NCBI GenBank assembly: GCA_050298555.1
Contig: JBNKUL010000034.1
Coordinates: 11,019-75,018, forward strand
Direction of reading: 5' to 3'
Length of the DNA stretch: 64,000 nt
Source of the DNA: JAPHSX01 sp050298555
GTDB lineage: Bacteria > Pseudomonadota > Gammaproteobacteria > Thiohalomonadales > Thiohalomonadaceae
Below the pieces are notes generated by a model. The model was given only the letters and a program-made list of their open reading frames with translations, ran no database searches and was not told where the DNA came from. The position numbers and the translations under genes were made by a program. Shown here in pieces: positions 59,246 to 64,000 of this stretch (positions are counted from its first letter, which is position 1; each line of letters opens with the position of its first letter).

Positions 59246-60592
59246 ATGCGCTACCTCATTGCCCTGTTGATGCTGTTTACCCTCAGTGCCCACGCGGCAC
59301 TTCCGACTCACGACTCCCAGGGAGAGGCGGTACCGAGCCTGGCGCCGATGTTGGAGAAGGCCGTCCCCTCGGTGGTCAACATCTTCACCCGCACCCGTGT
59401 GGCGGTAAGCCAGAGCCCACTGCTCTCCGACCCCTTCTTCCGTCGCTTCTTCAGCCTGCCCGAACAGCCGCGCGAGCGTGTCGAGCAGAGCCTCGGTTCC
59501 GGCGTGGTGGTCGATGGCAAGCAAGGCTATGTCGTTACCAACAACCATGTCATCGATGGTGCCGATGAGATCGCCGTCAACCTTCACGACGGCCGTACCC
59601 TCAAGGCGGAGCTGGTTGGCACCGATCCGGAGACCGATATCGCCGTGATTAAGGTGGAGAATGGTGAACTCGGCGCACTGTCGATGAGTGACTCGGATGA
59701 ACTGCGCGTCGGCGACTTCGTGGTGGCCATTGGCAACCCCTTCGGCCTCGGCCAGACCGTCACCTCTGGCATCGTCTCGGCACTGGGCCGTTCCGGTCTC
59801 GGCATTGAGGGCTACGAGGACTTCATCCAGACCGACGCCTCTATCAATCCAGGCAACTCAGGTGGCGCGCTGGTGAACCTGCGCGGTGAGCTGGTCGGCA
59901 TCAACACCGCCATCCTCTCCAAGAGCGGCGGCAACGTGGGGATCGGTTTTGCCATCCCCATCAATATGGTGCGCGACATCATGAAGCAGCTGATCGAACA
60001 TGGTGAGGTACGCCGCGGCGCCATGGGCGCCCAGGCTCAGGACCTCTCCCCCGAGCTGGCCGCGGCCTTTGGCATCAGCCAGCAGCAGGGGGCGGTCGTC
60101 ACCCAGGTCAGCAGCGGTTCACCGGCCGATAAGGCTGGGATGAAGACCGGTGATGTGATCACCCACATCAATGGCCGCCTGGTGCGCGATGCCACCGACG
60201 TGCGCAACCGTATTGGCCTGCTGCGCATCGGCCAGAAGGTGGAGATGCGCGTGTTACGTAACGGTAAAGAGAGGCAGCTACAGGCGGTGATCGAAGAGCC
60301 CGAGCTGACCGCAATTGAGGGGGAGAAGATCCACCCTCGCCTTGGTGGTGCCGTTCTCGCCAATGTCTCGGAAGAGACCCTCAGCGGACGTGTCGAAGGG
60401 GTGGTGGTGGCCGATGTCGCCAACGGCAGCGTGGCGATGCATTCCGGGCTGCGCAAGGGTGATGTGATCGCCCAGGTGAACCGCCATGAAGTGCGCACTA
60501 TCGAGCAGATGCGCAAGGTGGTGGATCGGGATGGCGCACTGCTGATCAACATCCAGCGGCGGGGTGGGGCGCTCTACCTCATCCTTAAGTAG
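59246..60592 (+). CDS. DegQ/DegP-family periplasmic serine protease
   Basis: This HtrA-type protease removes misfolded envelope proteins. A short signal peptide (1-17) is followed by a trypsin-like domain with H101 (TNNHVIDGAD), D131 (ETDIAVIKV) and S205 (NPGNSGGAL). Two PDZ domains lie at about 255-340 (GVITHINGR-type loop in TGDVITHINGR) and 365-445 (KGDVIAQVNRHEVRT). At 448 residues it is closer to DegQ than to full-length DegP. It is monocistronic, with AAGGATA before the ATG and a terminator at the end. Confidence 0.95.
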   Translation: MRYLIALLMLFTLSAHAALPTHDSQGEAVPSLAPMLEKAVPSVVNIFTRTRVAVSQSPLLSDPFFRRFFSLPEQPRERVEQSLGSGVVVDGKQGYVVTNNHVIDGADEIAVNLHDGRTLKAELVGTDPETDIAVIKVENGELGALSMSDSDELRVGDFVVAIGNPFGLGQTVTSGIVSALGRSGLGIEGYEDFIQTDASINPGNSGGALVNLRGELVGINTAILSKSGGNVGIGFAIPINMVRDIMKQLIEHGEVRRGAMGAQAQDLSPELAAAFGISQQQGAVVTQVSSGSPADKAGMKTGDVITHINGRLVRDATDVRNRIGLLRIGQKVEMRVLRNGKERQLQAVIEEPELTAIEGEKIHPRLGGAVLANVSEETLSGRVEGVVVADVANGSVAMHSGLRKGDVIAQVNRHEVRTIEQMRKVVDRDGALLINIQRRGGALYLILK

Positions 60593-60598
60593 AGCATT

Positions 60599-60634
60599 GC
60601 AGGGGCGGTTGTCTGACTCGTCTACCGCCCCTGC
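60599..60634. terminator. Hairpin between degQ-like gene and lipoprotein gene
   Basis: GCAGGGGCGGT pairs with ACCGCCCCTGC (11 bp, loop 14). It overlaps the final codons of the convergent lipoprotein gene. No strong T run, so termination strength is uncertain. Confidence 0.55.
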
Positions 60635-61026
60635 GGCTCGTCGATTAACCAACCCTTCTCGCTACGCACAAAGCGCACGCGCTCGCTCTTGTGGATGATG
60701 TCGCCCTTCTGGAAATTGCCGTAGAGCAGACCTAGCGAGGTCGCCTCCATACCGGCGGCGAAGATGCTTCCCCCCTGCTGTTGCAGCCTCATGCTGACAT
60801 CCTTCAGGTCGAGTAAAAAGCGCAGGTCGTACTCGATATCGGCGTCATAGGCATTGTCGCCGCGCTGAATACCGTTCACCTTCCTGAAATTTACCACCTC
60901 GAACAGCATCTCACCGTGGCGCTGTTGCAGCTGCGCTGTCACCTGCTGGGTGATCAGCTCGTCGGTGGGTTTATGGCTGCAGGCGCTTAATAGCAACAGC
61001 ATCAGCAGGGCGGCAAGTTTTTTCAT
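60622..61026 (-). CDS. Small lipoprotein of unknown function
   Basis: A lipobox LLSAC ends a 16-residue signal peptide, so the Cys is lipidated. The mature 118-residue protein is alpha/beta with MLFEVVNFRKVNGIQRGDNAYDA and FQKGDIIHKSERVRFVRSEKGW, which suggests a small periplasmic membrane-associated domain. No TM, no catalytic motif recognised. GGAACTCCC precedes the ATG. Confidence 0.8.
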   Translation of the reverse strand: MKKLAALLMLLLLSACSHKPTDELITQQVTAQLQQRHGEMLFEVVNFRKVNGIQRGDNAYDADIEYDLRFLLDLKDVSMRLQQQGGSIFAAGMEATSLGLLYGNFQKGDIIHKSERVRFVRSEKGWLIDEPQGR

Positions 61027-61079
61027 GGGAGTTCCTGTTATTGGTGTTGAGTGTTGGGCGCTACTTTATCATGGGCGGA

Positions 61080-63566
61080 CTAGTTCGGGAGTTTGTATCC
61101 CCTTTCGTTAAACAGCCGAATGCAGGCATCAACCACCCGGCTGTCATACCTGTTGCCACTCCCCTCTTGTAGCTCCCTTAACACCTCTTCTAGCGATAGC
61201 GCCTGGCGGTATGGACGGTGCGAGAGCATCGCCTCAACCACGTCGGCAACGGCGATGATACGCGCATTGAATGGGATATCGTCACCGCTGCAGCCTCTCG
61301 GGTAGCCACTGCCATCGAGGCGTTCGTGGTGGTAGAGGATCATGTTGGCGATCGGCCAGGGGAAGTCGATCTCCTTGATGATGTTGTAGCCGGCCTCGAC
61401 GTGGGTGTGGATCAGATCCTGTTCCTGTTCGGTGAGCCGGCCGGAGCGATTGAGGATCTCGGCGGGTAGATAGATATTGCCGATATCATGAATCATCGCG
61501 CCTAGGTGCAACCCCTCAGTGGTGGCGTCATCAAGGCCGAGTTCCTCTCCCAGGGCAACCGCGAGGTCGGCGGAGCGGCGCAGATGGCCTGCAGTGAAGG
61601 GGTCGCGCATCTCCACCATGGCGGAAACGGACTGAATGGTTTGCAGCAGGGCGTTTTCCAGTTGCTGTTCGTGCCGTAGACGCTCCTCCTGGACTCGAGA
61701 GTTTTCAACCTTCATCCGTTGGTTACGGATGCCGAATCCGAGATCATCGGCCAGCTCCTGCAACAGGATAATCTCTTCATCATCGAAGGCATTGGCCTCG
61801 GCACTATAGATATTGAGAGCACCGTAGGTGGTGCCGGCGTGGATGATGGGAAGCGCGATAGAAGAGGCGTAGCCGCGGCGCACGGCCTGCTCGCGCCAGG
61901 GGGCATACTTGGGATCGCTGTGTATGTTACGGGCAACGGCGTACTGGCCAGAGCGTATGGCGGTACCTGTGGGCCCCTGGCCGTACTCATCGTCCTGCCA
62001 GCTTATCCTGAGGCTGTCGAGATAACCCTCCTCGAAGCCGTATTGCGCCTTGGGGGTGACGCTGCGCCTGTCGTCGTCCTGTGCATAGCCGATCCAGGCG
62101 AGCCGGTAGTTACCCGAGGCGACGAGTATCTGGCAAAGGGTGTTGAGCAGGTCGGCCTCGTCATCGGCATGTACCAGTGCATGGTTGGCCTTGCTCAGGG
62201 TCTTGAGGGCGCGATTGAGCCGCTGTTGCCGATTGAGGCTCTTCCTGAGCTTGGAGATATCGCGCACCGTTGCCTGGAGCAGCGGTTGATTGTTTACCGG
62301 TGTCGAAACCAGTGTTACCTCGGCAGGAAAGGAGGAGCCATCGGCACGAAGATGGTTCCATTCGAAGGCGGCGATGCCATCGTCATAGGCCTGTTGCAGG
62401 TAGTGTCGTGCCAGCGCATGTGAGTCATCACCATTTGGCTGGGTGGCGGGGAAGAGGTCATCTAGCGTCAGCCTTTTCGCCGCAGTCTTGTCGGGGTAGC
62501 CGTATGTGCGCAGCATCGCCGGGTTCACGTCCACTACCTCTTCCCCCTGGATGAGGATAATGGCGTCCGCTGAAGTCTCGAACAGGCGACGATACTTGGC
62601 CTCAGAGGCGATGATATCGCTGCTTTGTTGTTCAATCTCCCACCGCGCCTTGCGTATGGCATGCTTGAGAAGGTAACTGTGTACCACGAGTGCCAGCAGC
62701 ATGCCCGCAAGGCCGAGGAGTAACCAGGGCAGCCACTTCGGAAAACCCTTCGCTTCCAGCGGCTCCAGCCAGCGGGAAAGGGCACGGTAGTAGGGGGAGT
62801 CACGCCGGGATTTCATTACCGCCAGCTGCTGGTCAATGGCGGCAAGCAGTTCGGCGTGGCGGTGCTTCGTCGTCGCATAGTAGAGCTGTGAGGCCTTAAA
62901 TACGAGGCGTGTTGCCTTGAGTCCGAAGTGGCCTGCGTGCTGCAGCCCGTAGAGGCGGTTGACCAGGGCGGCATCGGCGCGCCCCTCCGCGACCTCCTGC
63001 ATGGCGGCCTCCGAACTGTCGAGCTCGATATAGTTGGGATGGATACCGGCCTGTGAAGCCTTATGCTGCAGCGCCTGATACTGGATACTGTCGCGGATCA
63101 CGGCAATGCGGACACCGTCAAGGTCGCGCACGGATTGATACCGCTCGGCATCCGGCGCATAGAGCAGGCTCCAGTTAGCGAGCACCACATTGCGGTGGAA
63201 ATCGAAGCGTTGCTCGCGCTGTGGGGAATAGGCCACATCCGGCATCAGGTCCAGCTCTCCCTGCTCCAGCATCTGCAGGCAGTTATTCCATTCGCAGTCG
63301 ATGTAGCTAAGGTTGAGCTCCTCCGCTCGGGCAATGGCCGCGAGAATGTCGACGAAAAAGCCACTCGGCTGGCCATCCGCGTCGCGGTATACCTTGGGCG
63401 GATTCTGGTAGATGCCGACGCGAACGGTCTCCTGTGCGACGGCCCGGTTTGCGAAAGGGAGCAGGGCGCATAGCAGTAAAACCCAAAGCGGTGATAGCCG
63501 CCTGGTAGAAAAGCGTATTGGCTGTCCCGTATGGGACGAAGCTGGGGTTTTTGCTGTTACCTGCAT
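61080..63566 (-). CDS. Multi-sensor HD-GYP protein (SBP-3, PAS, GAF, HD-GYP)
   Basis: This 828-residue membrane protein starts at ATG 63566 (TTG 63602 would add 12 residues). A signal anchor is followed by a periplasmic amino-acid-binding-type domain (bacterial SBP-3, about 45-265: VRVGIYQNPPKVYRDADGQP) and a TM (about 280-305). A PAS domain (about 320-430; YRRLFETSADAIILIQGE) and a GAF domain (about 450-600) follow. The HD-GYP output at 640-828 has HDIGN and HHERLDGSGYP, so it probably hydrolyses c-di-GMP. Its ligand is inferred to be a small amino acid-like compound. Confidence 0.9.
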   Translation of the reverse strand: MQVTAKTPASSHTGQPIRFSTRRLSPLWVLLLCALLPFANRAVAQETVRVGIYQNPPKVYRDADGQPSGFFVDILAAIARAEELNLSYIDCEWNNCLQMLEQGELDLMPDVAYSPQREQRFDFHRNVVLANWSLLYAPDAERYQSVRDLDGVRIAVIRDSIQYQALQHKASQAGIHPNYIELDSSEAAMQEVAEGRADAALVNRLYGLQHAGHFGLKATRLVFKASQLYYATTKHRHAELLAAIDQQLAVMKSRRDSPYYRALSRWLEPLEAKGFPKWLPWLLLGLAGMLLALVVHSYLLKHAIRKARWEIEQQSSDIIASEAKYRRLFETSADAIILIQGEEVVDVNPAMLRTYGYPDKTAAKRLTLDDLFPATQPNGDDSHALARHYLQQAYDDGIAAFEWNHLRADGSSFPAEVTLVSTPVNNQPLLQATVRDISKLRKSLNRQQRLNRALKTLSKANHALVHADDEADLLNTLCQILVASGNYRLAWIGYAQDDDRRSVTPKAQYGFEEGYLDSLRISWQDDEYGQGPTGTAIRSGQYAVARNIHSDPKYAPWREQAVRRGYASSIALPIIHAGTTYGALNIYSAEANAFDDEEIILLQELADDLGFGIRNQRMKVENSRVQEERLRHEQQLENALLQTIQSVSAMVEMRDPFTAGHLRRSADLAVALGEELGLDDATTEGLHLGAMIHDIGNIYLPAEILNRSGRLTEQEQDLIHTHVEAGYNIIKEIDFPWPIANMILYHHERLDGSGYPRGCSGDDIPFNARIIAVADVVEAMLSHRPYRQALSLEEVLRELQEGSGNRYDSRVVDACIRLFNERGYKLPN

Positions 63567-63735
63567 TGGGTGGGCAACTCGAGCTATTGCATATAGTTGC
63601 AACTCTAGCTGTAGGGGGAATATTTGTCAGCCTGCCAGGTCACGGTGTGGCGTGACTTTGATCTAACGTGTGCACCACAGGAGTGAAGCTGCTGCTAGAT
63701 GGTTCGGTTGACAGGTGGGTTTGAAATGGTGGGAT

Positions 63736-63811
63736 TGGAGCGGGAAACGAGATTCGAACTCGCGACCCCAACCTTGGCAAGGTTGTGCTCTACCAACTGA
63801 GCTATTCCCGC
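63736..63811 (-). tRNA. tRNA-Gly (GCC)
   Basis: 76 nt including an encoded CCA (63738-63736). The acceptor arm GCGGGAA pairs with TTCCCGC, the D-arm is GCTC...GAGC, the anticodon loop TTGCCAA carries GCC (63778-63776), and the T-arm is present (GTTCGAAT). All cloverleaf parts are visible. Confidence 0.97.
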
Positions 63812-64000
63812 TTGGAAGAGCGCGGAATTCTACCGATCTGAGCGAGTGTGTCAACCAGAACGAAAGGGGCTCGATAGCAATGGGGGGCAGCTTCAGCAAT
63901 CTGTGTCTGTGTGTAAAGGGTGCCCTGGATTGATATGTCATAGCCACTAGTGGAGAATGATCGGATAGTGACTAATGCGCTCAAGCTCAACTACAAAAAA

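Noticed and set aside
63812..64000. Second tRNA or gene upstream of tRNA-Gly
   Set aside because: No cloverleaf and no coding signal; only short shadow frames. An integration site cannot be judged without the flanking sequence.

Overview
The window looks like the chromosome of a sulfur-oxidising, probably autotrophic gammaproteobacterium, related in gene content to Chromatiales and chemosynthetic endosymbionts. This is inferred from gene content and was not tested by database search. The supporting genes are a CbbO-like Rubisco-activase component at the left edge, a sulfur-globule-type envelope protein, sulfate adenylyltransferase (sat), the membrane-bound sulfite dehydrogenase soeABC, and the reverse-acting APS reductase aprMBA. 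Most genes are GC-rich. The aprMBA block differs in using many T-ending codons (GGT, CGT, GCT, GTT), as highly expressed genes often do.

Layout. 1-9 kb: partial cbbO, cheV, a DUF302 protein, a Met/Pro-rich Spy-like periplasmic protein, a TauD-type dioxygenase, a hemerythrin/DUF2249/membrane-protein operon that suggests O2 or NO handling, a nitronate monooxygenase and a radical SAM protein. 9-21 kb: the classical lptD-surA-pdxA-rsmA-apaG cluster on the minus strand, interrupted by signalling genes: a haem-motif diguanylate cyclase, a CheW-TM-LysM fusion, an HExxH protein and a ComFB protein. A second haem-motif GGDEF/EAL protein lies just beyond it. 21-30 kb: an RND efflux pair, a predicted beta-barrel, amgK, lepB, an HTH-like protein and a degenerate ferredoxin-reductase. 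30-33 kb: sulfur globule protein, ppnP, cca and sat. 33.6-39.4 kb: a three-gene operon made of a periplasmic-binding-protein/MscS channel fusion, a cyclic-nucleotide-domain/SLC13 transporter fusion and a lone anchored binding protein. This is the strongest candidate here for an undescribed system. 39.5-46 kb: an OmpR-type two-component pair and a 1476-residue beta-helix/calcium-repeat surface protein. 46-54.4 kb: soeABC and aprMBA, divergently transcribed. 54.5-64 kb: unknown genes next to apr, an FKBP isomerase, an acetyltransferase, a 53-residue ORF with a structured leader, trmO, a DegQ-type protease, a lipoprotein, a multi-sensor HD-GYP protein and tRNA-Gly(GCC).

How it fits together. Sulfite from sulfur oxidation could be oxidised directly by SoeABC at the membrane, or through AprBA with AprM to APS and then by Sat to sulfate and ATP. 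The globule protein would package stored sulfur in the periplasm. Around this core lies a dense c-di-GMP and chemosensory layer: two cyclases with periplasmic CxxCH motifs, one HD-GYP phosphodiesterase, CheV and a CheW fusion. It suggests redox- or gas-dependent control of lifestyle. Start codons were chosen from Shine-Dalgarno spacing and family starts.
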